From NCBI GenBank assembly GCA_047501485.1, contig JAZDRN010000001.1, positions 992,001 to 1,056,000 on the forward strand: a DNA stretch of 64,000 bases, read 5' to 3'. Positions 1 through 8,063 of the stretch are shown one piece after another. A model generated the notes under the pieces. The model searched no databases. It saw only the letters and a list, made by a program, of their open reading frames with translations, and was not told where the DNA came from. This stretch comes from Ancrocorticia sp047501485. Its GTDB lineage: Bacteria; Actinomycetota; Actinomycetes; Actinomycetales; Actinomycetaceae. The stretch's first letter is position 1, and every line of letters begins with the position of its first letter. Both the position numbers and the translations under genes were made by a program.

Positions 1-221
1 GCGGTCTAGCGGCGATAGCAGAATCCAGACCTGACGGCATCGAGGTGCTTCCAGGGATTCTGGCATCACGCTACAAATCGCAATTCGAGCCCTGGGGAGC
101 GACGTCAACACTGATTGCCGGAGGTATGGTCACTACGCAGGCCGAGGCGGAACAGCTCTTTGCCTGTGGCTATCGAGCTATTACGGCGAGTTCTCCTGAA
201 CTATGGGAGGCACGCTTCTAA
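1..221 (+). CDS. glpP: GlpP-type antiterminator, C-terminal part (5' end outside window)
   Basis: The reading frame that starts at base 3 and stops with TAA at 219-221 gives about 72 residues. RPDGIEVLPGI near its start and LIAGGMVTTQAEAEQLF followed by ITASSPELW near its end match the C-terminal half of the glycerol-3-phosphate-responsive antiterminator family. These are TIM-barrel-like proteins that bind leader mRNA and let transcription pass a terminator when the phosphorylated sugar is present. The sugar-kinase cluster starts 154 bp downstream on the same strand, so control of that cluster is a reasonable inference. The ligand may differ from glycerol 3-phosphate. Most of the gene is outside the window. 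Confidence 0.72.
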   Translation, partial: GLAAIAESRPDGIEVLPGILASRYKSQFEPWGATSTLIAGGMVTTQAEAEQLFACGYRAITASSPELWEARF

Positions 222-336
222 CCGCGTGTTTCAACCGCCATCCTCATCCGATTTTCCCTTCCATAGAAAGTCCCGAACCAACCGCTCATTGGCCGCTGGA
301 AGAGCAGGGCCGAGGCGAGATCGTCTCCTCGTCCCT

Positions 337-353
337 CCGCCATCTCATGGCGG
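337..353 (+). promoter_or_regulatory. Hairpin just upstream of the first kinase gene
   Basis: CCGCCAT (337-343) and ATGGCGG (347-353) form a perfect 7-bp stem with a 3-nt loop. It ends 11 nt before the AAGGAGG ribosome-binding site of the kinase at 376. An imperfect GAGGCGAG/CTCCTC pairing lies just upstream (about 312-330). Behind a GlpP-like gene this could be part of a controlled leader RNA. No U-run follows, so it is not a typical intrinsic terminator. Confidence 0.4.
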
Positions 354-375
354 CCTATCGATCAAGGAGGATTAA

Positions 376-1929
376 ATGAGCAAGAAATATGTGCTGGGTA
401 TCGACAACGGCGGCACGGTGACCAAGGCGGCGATTTACGACGCCGAAGGCAACGTCCACGCCCTGGCCCAGAGCCACGTCAAGACCCTTGTTCCCCAGCC
501 GCTCTTCACGGAGCGCGATATCGACGATTTCTGGCAGGCGAACGTCAACGCTATTCGGCGCTGCCTGGACCAGTCGAAGATCGACCCGTCCGAGATAGCC
601 GCATTGGCCATTACGGGGCATGGCAACGGAATCTACCTTGCACGCCAGGACGGCTCAGCTCCTCGCAATGGGATCATCTCCACGGACGCCCGCGCCCAGA
701 ACTATGTGGACAAGTGGCTGGCCGATCCGGAGTTCAAGTCTCGGGTTCGCTCCAAGACTGGCTCCGTGGTGTGGGCAGGTCAGCCCGTCGCACTGCTGGC
801 ATGGCTCGATGATAACGAGCCGGGTATCTTCGCCGAGACCGATTATGTCCTAGGTGCCAAGGATTACATCCGTTTCCGCCTGACGGGCGAAGCGAAGCTT
901 GAGGTGTCAGATGCCTGCGGTGTGAACATGGCCGATATCCTCAAACGCGAGATCGACCCGGATCTCTTCAACTTCTTCGGTATCGACCGTTGGATCGAGA
1001 AGATTCCTCCTCTGTGCGATTCGGTTGACGTCGCGGGCTATGTGACCGAGGAAGCCGCTGCGCTGACAGGCTTGACTCCCGGGACTCCGGTGGCCGGAGG
1101 AACTATGGACATCGTGGCCGGCGCCCTCGCATCCGGCCTGGTGGACGAGCACCAGGCCCTTGTCATCACCGGTACCTGGTCCATCAACGAGGTCATCTCC
1201 ACCGATCCCGAACTGGAGAACGACGTTTTCCTGACCGATGTCTACCCGATACCGGGGACCTGGCTGATCTTGGAGGGAAGCCCCAACGGCGTCAGCAATC
1301 TTGAGTGGTACATCCGCAACGTCGTACGCAAGTACCTCGAGCTCTTCGGAGACCGCAAGCTCTCCGACAGCGAGGTCTTCGAACTGTGCGAGCAGATGAT
1401 CCACGATTTCACCCCCGACGTCGAGGATCCCTTCTTCCTGCCCTTCGTCAACGGCACTTCCATTATCCCGGGAGGTCGCGCCGGTTTCGTGGGCATCACC
1501 AACTATCACGATATCCGCCACATGGTTCGCGCCGTGTACGAGGGGGTCATCTTCTCCCACATGCACCACATCAAGCAGCTGGGCGGATACATCGACCTGG
1601 AAGACCACGTCCGTTTCACAGGGGGTGCCGCCAATTCCCGCATGTGGGCACAGATGTTCGCCGACGCCATCGGCCTTCCGCTCGATATCGTCGATGCCGA
1701 AGAGGCCGGAACCCTCGGCTCGGCCATTTGTTCCGCAGTCGCCGCGGGCTTGCACCCCGACATCGAGACGGCCATCAAAGAGATGGCTGGCACCACGCGC
1801 GAGACCGTCCATCCGAACCCGGAGTTCGCCGAGCTGTTCCAGCGCCGCTTCGCACGTTTCAGCGAGTACCTGGTTGCTCAGGGCGCTGATATGCAGACCA
1901 CGAACTGGATTGCCGTCAAGGAGAACTGA
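376..1929 (+). CDS. FGGY-family carbohydrate kinase (LyxK/xylulokinase-like)
   Basis: 517 residues, the usual length for FGGY sugar kinases, which transfer the ATP phosphate to a sugar or polyol in the cytoplasm. The N-terminal phosphate loop LGIDNGGTVTKAAIYD, the motif ITGHGNGIYL (about 80), GGTMDIVAGALASGL (about 240), and the C-terminal nucleotide-binding stretch FTGGAANSRMWAQ with AEEAGTLGSAICSA (about 410-455) are all present. The closest relatives I recognise are L-xylulose kinase-like proteins. The start ATG has AAGGAGG at the right distance. The stop overlaps the next start (TGATG), so the two genes are translationally coupled. The substrate cannot be read from the sequence. Confidence 0.85.
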   Translation: MSKKYVLGIDNGGTVTKAAIYDAEGNVHALAQSHVKTLVPQPLFTERDIDDFWQANVNAIRRCLDQSKIDPSEIAALAITGHGNGIYLARQDGSAPRNGIISTDARAQNYVDKWLADPEFKSRVRSKTGSVVWAGQPVALLAWLDDNEPGIFAETDYVLGAKDYIRFRLTGEAKLEVSDACGVNMADILKREIDPDLFNFFGIDRWIEKIPPLCDSVDVAGYVTEEAAALTGLTPGTPVAGGTMDIVAGALASGLVDEHQALVITGTWSINEVISTDPELENDVFLTDVYPIPGTWLILEGSPNGVSNLEWYIRNVVRKYLELFGDRKLSDSEVFELCEQMIHDFTPDVEDPFFLPFVNGTSIIPGGRAGFVGITNYHDIRHMVRAVYEGVIFSHMHHIKQLGGYIDLEDHVRFTGGAANSRMWAQMFADAIGLPLDIVDAEEAGTLGSAICSAVAAGLHPDIETAIKEMAGTTRETVHPNPEFAELFQRRFARFSEYLVAQGADMQTTNWIAVKEN

Positions 1930-2924
1930 TGCGAGTACTAGCAATAGCCGATGCCTATATTCCCTCGGATATGTTGTGGGAGGGTACCGAATCACTGCGC
2001 GTGGCCGGCCACGACATCGAGGTGGTTTCCTGGGGCCCCGATACGATCGAGGAACTGCAGGAGATCAATCTGAAAGTGGAACAGAACGGGCCCAACGGAG
2101 TCGATCTTCCTCCAGAGCTACAGGCAAAGGTGCGCGATTGCGACATCGTCATCACGCAGTTCGCTCCTATCGGCACCGAGCTGATCGAAAGCTGCACGGG
2201 GTTGAAGGCGATCGGCGTCATGCGCGGCGGAATCGAGAACGTGGCCGTCGAGGCTGCCCGGCGCCATGATATTCCGGTCCTCAACACCAACGGGCGCAAT
2301 GCTCGTGCTGTCGCAGAGTTCGCCGTCGGTCTCATACTGGCCGAGACGCGTAACATCGCGCGGACCCACGCGGCGATGCGAGAGCACGTCTGGCTCAAGG
2401 ACTTCCCCAACTCCGAGGATATTCCAGAGCTCGAAGGGCGCACCGTGGGCGTCATCGGCGCGGGGGCCATAGGTCAGCTCGTCATGAAGTTCCTGGCAGG
2501 GTTCGACGTGAATTGCGTCTTCTACGACCCCTACACGGAATCCTCGGAATTCGGGAAGAGGGTAGAGGATCTGGACGAGTTGATCGCCATGAGCGACGTC
2601 ATCACCATCCACTCGCGCCTGACCCCCGAGAATCACCATCTCATCGATGCGCGGCGACTGGCGCTCATGAAGCCCTCCGCGGTCCTGGTCAACACGGCAC
2701 GTTCGGGCCTGGTGGACGAGGCGGCGTTGATCGCGGCTCTCCAGGAGGGCAGCATCATGGGTGCCGCTATCGACACCTTCGATGAGGAGCCGCTTCCCGC
2801 GGACTCGCCGTGGATGAGTCTGCCCAACGTCACCATCACCTCCCACCTGGCGGGGAGCACGAAGGATGCCTTCCGCAAGACTCCTCGCCTGCTCAGCGCA
2901 CGGCTGCTGGCTGAAGTATCGTGA
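1929..2924 (+). CDS. D-isomer-specific 2-hydroxyacid dehydrogenase, copy 1
   Basis: 331 residues of the phosphoglycerate dehydrogenase-like superfamily, which interconvert 2-hydroxy and 2-keto acids with NAD(P). The Rossmann motif GVIGAGAIGQ is near 177. The helix motif ending in NTARSGLVDEAAL and the late FDEEPLP segment are typical, with conserved MKPSAVLVN before them and a catalytic-type His in TSHLAGS (about 305). The gene overlaps the kinase stop. A 2-hydroxyacid dehydrogenase beside a sugar kinase suggests a sugar-acid or phospho-sugar-acid intermediate, but that is inference. A paralogue lies at 6926-7951 in the same cluster. Confidence 0.82.
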   Translation: MRVLAIADAYIPSDMLWEGTESLRVAGHDIEVVSWGPDTIEELQEINLKVEQNGPNGVDLPPELQAKVRDCDIVITQFAPIGTELIESCTGLKAIGVMRGGIENVAVEAARRHDIPVLNTNGRNARAVAEFAVGLILAETRNIARTHAAMREHVWLKDFPNSEDIPELEGRTVGVIGAGAIGQLVMKFLAGFDVNCVFYDPYTESSEFGKRVEDLDELIAMSDVITIHSRLTPENHHLIDARRLALMKPSAVLVNTARSGLVDEAALIAALQEGSIMGAAIDTFDEEPLPADSPWMSLPNVTITSHLAGSTKDAFRKTPRLLSARLLAEVS

Positions 2925-2984
2925 ACGACGACGGCGCTGGCTCCGTTCGTACGAGCGTCTAGTACCTTCAGAAAGGAAAAGACT

Positions 2985-3737
2985 ATGGATTTAGGTCTCG
3001 CTGGAAAACGCGCACTCATCACCGGCGGTGCGTCCGGGATGGGCGCGGAATTGGCACGGACACTGGTCGCGGAGGGTGCGAAGGTATGTATCAACTACCG
3101 CAGCCGTAAAGAAGAGGCAGATGCCCTCGTGGCCGAGTTAGGCGCAGACAATTGCGTCGCCGTGAAAGCGGACCTGGCCGTTCGCTCCGATGTGGACGAA
3201 CTCTTCGAGGACGCGGTCACTGCGCTCGGCGGACTGGATATTCTGGTCAACAATGCCGGACTGTGGTTGGACTGCGCCGTCGGCGGAATCACAGACGACC
3301 AGTGGGATCGGTCCATGGAAGTGAACCTTCGTGCACCCATGTGGCTCTCCCAGCACTTCGTCAACCACTGCTTGGGCCAGGGACGCAAGGGACGCATCTT
3401 GAATGTCACGTCGCAGGCGGCATTCTCGGGCTCTTCAACCGGTCATATCCCCTACGCCATCGGTAAGGCGGGCCTGGTGGCGATGACCCGCTCCATGGTT
3501 CGCGAGATGGGGCCCAACGGCATCACCGTCAACGCCCTCGCGATCGGCACGATGGAATCGCCTATGATCGCTCAGGCGCTGGACAAGAAGCGGGCCTACT
3601 ACGAGTCCCGTATCCCGGTCGGCTACATCGCCACCCCGCACGACGTTGCGACCGTGGCAGCCTTCCTCGTTTCGGAGCGCTCGACGTACATGAGCGGTGC
3701 CACCGTGGACGTCAGTGGTGGCCAGTTGCGTCACTAA
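2985..3737 (+). CDS. Short-chain dehydrogenase/reductase
   Basis: 250 residues, a classical SDR. The cofactor motif TGGASGMG is at about 14-21, NNAG at about 90, the catalytic Ser in NVTSQAAFSG (about 140) and the YxxxK pair in PYAIGK (about 157-161). The C-terminal GATVDVSGG matches the FabG-like end. The first beta strand is followed by NYRSR rather than an acidic residue, which fits NADP use, but that is a weak guide. Its place between two sugar kinases suggests oxidation or reduction of a sugar or polyol. An AGAAAGGAAAAG Shine-Dalgarno-like stretch precedes ATG 2985. Confidence 0.85.
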   Translation: MDLGLAGKRALITGGASGMGAELARTLVAEGAKVCINYRSRKEEADALVAELGADNCVAVKADLAVRSDVDELFEDAVTALGGLDILVNNAGLWLDCAVGGITDDQWDRSMEVNLRAPMWLSQHFVNHCLGQGRKGRILNVTSQAAFSGSSTGHIPYAIGKAGLVAMTRSMVREMGPNGITVNALAIGTMESPMIAQALDKKRAYYESRIPVGYIATPHDVATVAAFLVSERSTYMSGATVDVSGGQLRH

Positions 3738-3935
3738 AGGAGGTCACGCCCAACGCCAATGAAGTCTGTTCGAGAAAATAGGCTCTGACCTGCTGCAACA
3801 TTGTGCAAGCCCGGATTGGAAGCCGGGAAGCTGCCCGATTTTGCGCGCGGCCGGACCGCATCCTACAGACTGTGAACACAACTGAATATCTGACCAAAAG
3901 TTCCATATGAAAACTCAATCAAAGGAGATGAAGTT

Positions 3936-5414
3936 ATGCCGGAACTCGTTATTGGAATCGACATCGGCACCGGCTCGTCGAAGGGCGTGCTTTCCGATAC
4001 TGATGGAAACGTGCTGTACAGCGAGGTGGTCCGCCACGAGACATCCTTCCCGCATCCGGGATGGGCGGAACACGATGCCGATTCCGTGTGGTGGAACGAC
4101 GTCGTCGAGATCTGCCGCCGACTGACGACCTACGCCAAGGGCGATGTCGCAGGTCTCTGCATCTCGGGCATCGGCCCCGTCTTCCAGCCCGCCAACGAAC
4201 GGGGAGTGCCGCTGCGTCCGGCGATCCTGTACGGCGTCGATACCCGTTCCGCTGCGGAGATCGACGAGCTGACCGAACGCTACGGCGAGAACAAAGTCCT
4301 GGAAACCTGCGGCAACGGGATGACCTCCCAGTCCGTGGGCCCGAAGATCGAATGGGTCAAGCGCAACGAGCCTGAGGTATGGGCGGAGACAAGGCGCTTC
4401 CTCATGGCGCACACCTACTGCGTCTTCCACCTGACGGGCGCTTACGTGCTCGATCACCTCTCGGCCTCGATGTGCGAACCCCTCTACTCGCCCTTCACCT
4501 GTGACTGGGTCGAGGAGTGGGTCGAGGACATCTGTGGCGACCTGCCTATGCCGCGCCTGATGTGGTCCAATGAGATCGCCGGGTACATCACTGACAGTGC
4601 CTCGCGCATCACCGGCCTCAAGCCGGGCACGCCCGTGGCGGTCGGCTCGATCGACGCCTTCGTCGAGGCCCTCTCGGTGGGCGTCTCGCAGCCGGGTCAG
4701 GTCATGATCATGTACGGTTCCACGATGGTGGGCGTGCAGATCTCGGACAAGGCCCTCGTCGGTCCGTCTCTGTGGTCCTGCTCGGGACTGCTGGAGAACA
4801 CCTACAACCTCTCCGGCGGCATGTCCACGACGGGATCGCTGACCACCTGGGTCTCCGATATCACCGGCATGGACTACGACCAGCTGTCCCAGTTGGCGGC
4901 GCAGTCGAAGCCGGGGTCCAACGGACTGATCATGCTGCCGTACTTCTCCGGAGAGCGCACCCCGATCGCCGACCCGGCTGCACGCGGTGTTATGGCAGGT
5001 CTCAACCTCACGCATAACCAGGGCGACATCTATCGCTCGGTGCTGGAGGCAACGGGATTCGGCTCACGCCATATTCTGGAGACGATGGCCAACTGCGGTG
5101 GCGACGCCTCGGAGTACTGGGCCGTGGGCGGCGGCACGACCGGTGGCCTGTGGCCGCAGATCATGTCCGACGTCATCGGGATCAAGCAGTACATCCCGAA
5201 GGTGACCATCGGTGCCGCCTATGGCGACGCACAGCTGGCAGCCATGGTGATCGGAGCCATCGAACCGACGAGCACCTGGAACGAGGCCGAGCGTGAGATC
5301 GTCCCGAACGAGGACAACGCCGAGCTGTATGCCGAGATGTTCAAGGTCTACCTCGATCTCTACCCGGCGACAGCTCCGGCCAGCCACATTCTGACCGACA
5401 TTCAGAACCGATGA
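3936..5414 (+). CDS. FGGY-family carbohydrate kinase (xylulokinase-like), second copy
   Basis: 492 residues with the full FGGY layout: N-terminal IGIDIGTGSSKGVLSD, CISGIGPVFQP (about 75), GSIDAFVEALSVGV (about 234), PYFSGERTPIADPAARG (about 330), and GGGTTGGLWPQIMSDVIG (about 395) with AAYGDAQLAA. It differs strongly from the kinase at 376, so it is not a recent duplicate and probably has another substrate. AAAGGAG precedes the ATG. The 198-bp gap upstream carries a CCCGG/CCGGG inverted repeat (3810-3827) and could hold an internal promoter. It probably phosphorylates a ketose or polyol that one of the dehydrogenases produces or consumes. Confidence 0.85.
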   Translation: MPELVIGIDIGTGSSKGVLSDTDGNVLYSEVVRHETSFPHPGWAEHDADSVWWNDVVEICRRLTTYAKGDVAGLCISGIGPVFQPANERGVPLRPAILYGVDTRSAAEIDELTERYGENKVLETCGNGMTSQSVGPKIEWVKRNEPEVWAETRRFLMAHTYCVFHLTGAYVLDHLSASMCEPLYSPFTCDWVEEWVEDICGDLPMPRLMWSNEIAGYITDSASRITGLKPGTPVAVGSIDAFVEALSVGVSQPGQVMIMYGSTMVGVQISDKALVGPSLWSCSGLLENTYNLSGGMSTTGSLTTWVSDITGMDYDQLSQLAAQSKPGSNGLIMLPYFSGERTPIADPAARGVMAGLNLTHNQGDIYRSVLEATGFGSRHILETMANCGGDASEYWAVGGGTTGGLWPQIMSDVIGIKQYIPKVTIGAAYGDAQLAAMVIGAIEPTSTWNEAEREIVPNEDNAELYAEMFKVYLDLYPATAPASHILTDIQNR

Positions 5415-5419
5415 GGAGA

Positions 5420-5640
5420 CGGGACGCGTCAAACGTCCCGTATTGAAAACCTGCCTCGCCTTCGGGTGAGGCTACGGCCCCGCCCCCCACAGCGGGGCCG
5501 AGTACAGGTCCGCCCGGGATGGAAGCTATGAGGTTCCATCCCGGGGCAGGCCCGCCGCAGTCAAAGGGTCCAAGGGATAGTTGGACGAAGCAACGAAACA
5601 TCGGGTGGCTTGACGGATAGTCCCGGCCAACGAGCCGGGA
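5420..5640 (+). promoter_or_regulatory. Array of six consecutive hairpins between kinase 2 and alcohol dehydrogenase 1
   Basis: Six perfect or near-perfect inverted repeats follow one another: 5420-5440 (7-bp stem), 5453-5472 (8-bp, one G-U, UUCG loop), 5475-5500 (CGGCCCCGC, 9-bp), 5513-5545 (CCCGGGATGGAA, 12-bp), 5568-5586 (6-bp) and 5621-5640 (TCCCGGC, 7-bp). None has a clear U-run, and the dehydrogenase SD (AGGAGG, 5659-5664) follows the last stem. This could be a structured leader, a differential-stability or processing element, or stacked terminators. With an RNA-binding antiterminator gene at the cluster head, RNA-level control is worth considering. Confidence 0.55.
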
Positions 5641-5671
5641 TTTCCCATAGCGCCCATCAGGAGGTTTGAGA

Positions 5672-6718
5672 ATGAAAGCGGCAATTTTTGTAGGCCCGGG
5701 GCATCTGGAACTACGCGAGATTGAGACTCCGCACGCCGCGGAGGGCGAACTCGTCCTGCGAGTCGGTGCCAATACAGTTTGCGGCACCGATGGGCGTATC
5801 CTGCGTGGAGAGAAGTCCAAGGGCATCGACAGGGGAGTCGTGCTGGGGCACGAGGTCTCCGGTTACGTCACGGAAATCGGCAAGGGCGTCACCGGATTCG
5901 CCGAGGGAGATCTCGTCGGCTTGGTTCCTACGATCCCGTGCTTGCGCTGCTATTACTGCCAGCATGGCATGGAGCATCTCTGCACCGATTCGCTAATCGT
6001 CGGCTATCGGGTCAACGGTGGTCTGGCCGATTTCATCAAGATCCCGCGTGAGGCGGTAGACCGCAAATGCGTTTTCAAGGCCGCTGAACACCTCACTGCT
6101 GCTGAGGTTTCCTTAGCCGAGCCACTGGGATGTGTACTCAACGGTGCCAGCCAATACCAGACGAAGATCGGCGACGTGGTACTCATTCTCGGCGCCGGCC
6201 CCATCGGTCTGCTCCACGCTCAGCTCAACAAGCAGATGGGAGCCTCGAAGGTTATCGTCTCCGACCCCTCGGCCGGCCGCCGGGAGATCGCCACCTCGCT
6301 GGGGGCGACCCACACGGTCGATCCGACGCAAACGGATCTTTCAGCCTTTGTCAGCGAGCTCACCGACGGACTGGGCGCCGACGTCGTCGTCATCTGCATC
6401 GGGCACGGAGCCCTCGTCAACCAGGCGTTCGGGCTCGCGCGCAAGGGTGGCGCGGTCAACGCCTTCGCGGGCTTCTCCAAAGACTCCCTCGCCAGCGTCG
6501 ACCCGAACCTCATCCATTATGGGGAACTCAAGGTCACGGGCGCTTCGAATGCTTCGCGGGCCAATCATAAGAAGGCGCTGCGCTTGATCGGTGAGGGTAT
6601 CGTCGACGTCAAGTCACTGCATACCCACACGTTCGCGCTCGACGACGTTATCGAGGCCATCGAGTTTGCCCAGAAGGGCGATGGCATTAAGGTTGCAGTA
6701 GTCCCCGAAGAGAACTGA
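5672..6718 (+). CDS. Zinc-dependent medium-chain alcohol dehydrogenase, copy 1
   Basis: 348 residues from ATG 5672, chosen because AGGAGG lies 7 nt upstream. Catalytic-zinc ligands appear as Cys in NTVCGTDGR (about 37) and His in LGHEVSGY (about 60). The structural-zinc Cys set is CLRCYYCQHGMEHLC (about 89-103). The Rossmann loop is LGAGPIGLLHAQ (about 172). The family includes sorbitol, threonine and polyol-phosphate dehydrogenases such as galactitol- and arabitol-phosphate enzymes, which fits a role after a sugar kinase. It is clearly homologous over its whole length to the gene at 8064, with more than half of residues identical by eye. Confidence 0.85.
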   Translation: MKAAIFVGPGHLELREIETPHAAEGELVLRVGANTVCGTDGRILRGEKSKGIDRGVVLGHEVSGYVTEIGKGVTGFAEGDLVGLVPTIPCLRCYYCQHGMEHLCTDSLIVGYRVNGGLADFIKIPREAVDRKCVFKAAEHLTAAEVSLAEPLGCVLNGASQYQTKIGDVVLILGAGPIGLLHAQLNKQMGASKVIVSDPSAGRREIATSLGATHTVDPTQTDLSAFVSELTDGLGADVVVICIGHGALVNQAFGLARKGGAVNAFAGFSKDSLASVDPNLIHYGELKVTGASNASRANHKKALRLIGEGIVDVKSLHTHTFALDDVIEAIEFAQKGDGIKVAVVPEEN

Positions 6719-6733
6719 CGGGCTGATGATCTC

Positions 6734-6766
6734 GTCCGGGAGAGCGTGCGTGAGGCTCTCCCGGAC
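6734..6766 (+). terminator. Strong hairpin after alcohol dehydrogenase 1
   Basis: GTCCGGGAGAGC (6734-6745) pairs perfectly with GCTCTCCCGGAC (6755-6766) around a 9-nt loop, 16 nt after the dehydrogenase stop. No T-run follows, so it may be a Rho-assisted terminator or an mRNA 3'-end stabiliser inside the cluster. Confidence 0.55.
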
Positions 6767-6925
6767 GTTCCCCACATGAGGTGGAAACGGTAGTTCACGC
6801 TTCTGGAGCGGCCACGTGCCGCCTCCTTGCCCGCAACCCTCAGCAGACGAGTAGGCGCCGGGCCTCTCATCGTTGACGACAACCGGCAGACATTCCCGCA
6901 AGCAACTCGCTGAAAGTGCATAAGA

Positions 6926-7951
6926 ATGAAGACCCTCATTGCAGCCGATGGATTCCTGACCCGCGATGTTCTAGAGACCGCTCTTCTGAACGAAGTTCCC
7001 ACCATAGAACGTGCTCATATCGCCTCGACCTGGCCCACTCCCGCCTTTGGGGATGTCGCGGAAGTGCAGGAGGCGCTGGGAGACGAGGACGAGCTGATCG
7101 ACGCACTCAAGGGGTGCGACATCGCCTTCACCCACACCTTCCCGTTCACGGAGAAGGTGATTGCGGCCAGTCCGGATCTCAAGCTCATCACCGTGTGCCG
7201 CGGTGGCCCAGTCAACGTCAATATCGAGGCAGCCACAAGACACGGCGTTCTGGTGACGTTCGCGCCTGGCCGGAATGCTCGGGCGACTGCCGAACATTCC
7301 GTGGGCATGATCATCGCCGCCGCACGTCAGATCGCCCAACGTCACGTCGAGGTGATCGAAGGAAATTGGCAGACCGATTACTATCTTTTCGAGAAGGCGG
7401 GCCAGGAGATCGGGTCGTCGACGGTGGGGGTCATCGGGGCGGGTGCCGTCGGTGCTCGCGTTGCCAAGATCATGGCTGCTTTCGGGGGTCGCGTTATCGT
7501 CTACGATCCATTCGCCGGGCCGGAACTGAAGGGGATCGTGGAGTTCGTGGACACTCTCGATGAGCTCTTGGAACAGTCTGACATCGTCTCCATACACGCG
7601 CGGGTCACCCCGCAGACCCGTCATCTCATCAACGCCGAGACTCTTGCGAAGATGAAGCCCGGCGCCATCTTCGTCAACTGCGCGCGCGGACCGCTGGTGG
7701 ACTATGACGCGGTGTGCGATGCCATCGACTCGGGCCAATTGTGGGCGGCGGCCTTCGACTGCCTGCCGGAGGAGCCATTGCCCGCGGACCATCGCCTGCT
7801 GCGCACCCCGCGCATTACCTTCACCCCGCACTTGGCCGGCGCGTCCAAGGAGGCCTCCCGGCTCGCCGCACGGATCGGCGCTGCGGATATCGCCGCCTAC
7901 GTGCGTGGCGAACGTCCGGTCCACCTCGCCAATCCCGAGGTCCTGGATTAA
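6926..7951 (+). CDS. D-isomer-specific 2-hydroxyacid dehydrogenase, copy 2
   Basis: 341 residues, paralogous to 1929-2924. The Rossmann motif GVIGAGAVGARVAK is near 170. MKPGAIFVNCARGPLVDYDA and CLPEEPLP are typical of the family, and a catalytic-type His is in TPHLAGAS. VTFAPGRNARATAEHSVGMI (about 108-127) corresponds to the NTNGRNARAVAEFAVGL segment in copy 1. No good ribosome-binding site precedes ATG 6926. The 207-bp gap upstream contains the strong hairpin at 6734, so this gene may have its own promoter. The substrate is unknown; the pairing with an alcohol dehydrogenase repeats the logic of the upstream module. Confidence 0.82.
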   Translation: MKTLIAADGFLTRDVLETALLNEVPTIERAHIASTWPTPAFGDVAEVQEALGDEDELIDALKGCDIAFTHTFPFTEKVIAASPDLKLITVCRGGPVNVNIEAATRHGVLVTFAPGRNARATAEHSVGMIIAAARQIAQRHVEVIEGNWQTDYYLFEKAGQEIGSSTVGVIGAGAVGARVAKIMAAFGGRVIVYDPFAGPELKGIVEFVDTLDELLEQSDIVSIHARVTPQTRHLINAETLAKMKPGAIFVNCARGPLVDYDAVCDAIDSGQLWAAAFDCLPEEPLPADHRLLRTPRITFTPHLAGASKEASRLAARIGAADIAAYVRGERPVHLANPEVLD

Positions 7952-8063
7952 GGAGCGGGTGCGGAGAAGCAGATAGAATCAGGGCATACCGTCCAAGCTG
8001 GGAAAACAACATGGACACAAGTGCTTTGCGACCCGGCGGCTAAAGCAATACGAGGAGGCAAAC

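Noticed and set aside
907..1995. Long minus-strand open frame (362 codons) opposite the first kinase
   Set aside because: It is the antisense shadow of a clear FGGY kinase; its product has no recognisable motifs and is Gly/Asp/Val-rich as antisense of GC-rich genes usually is.
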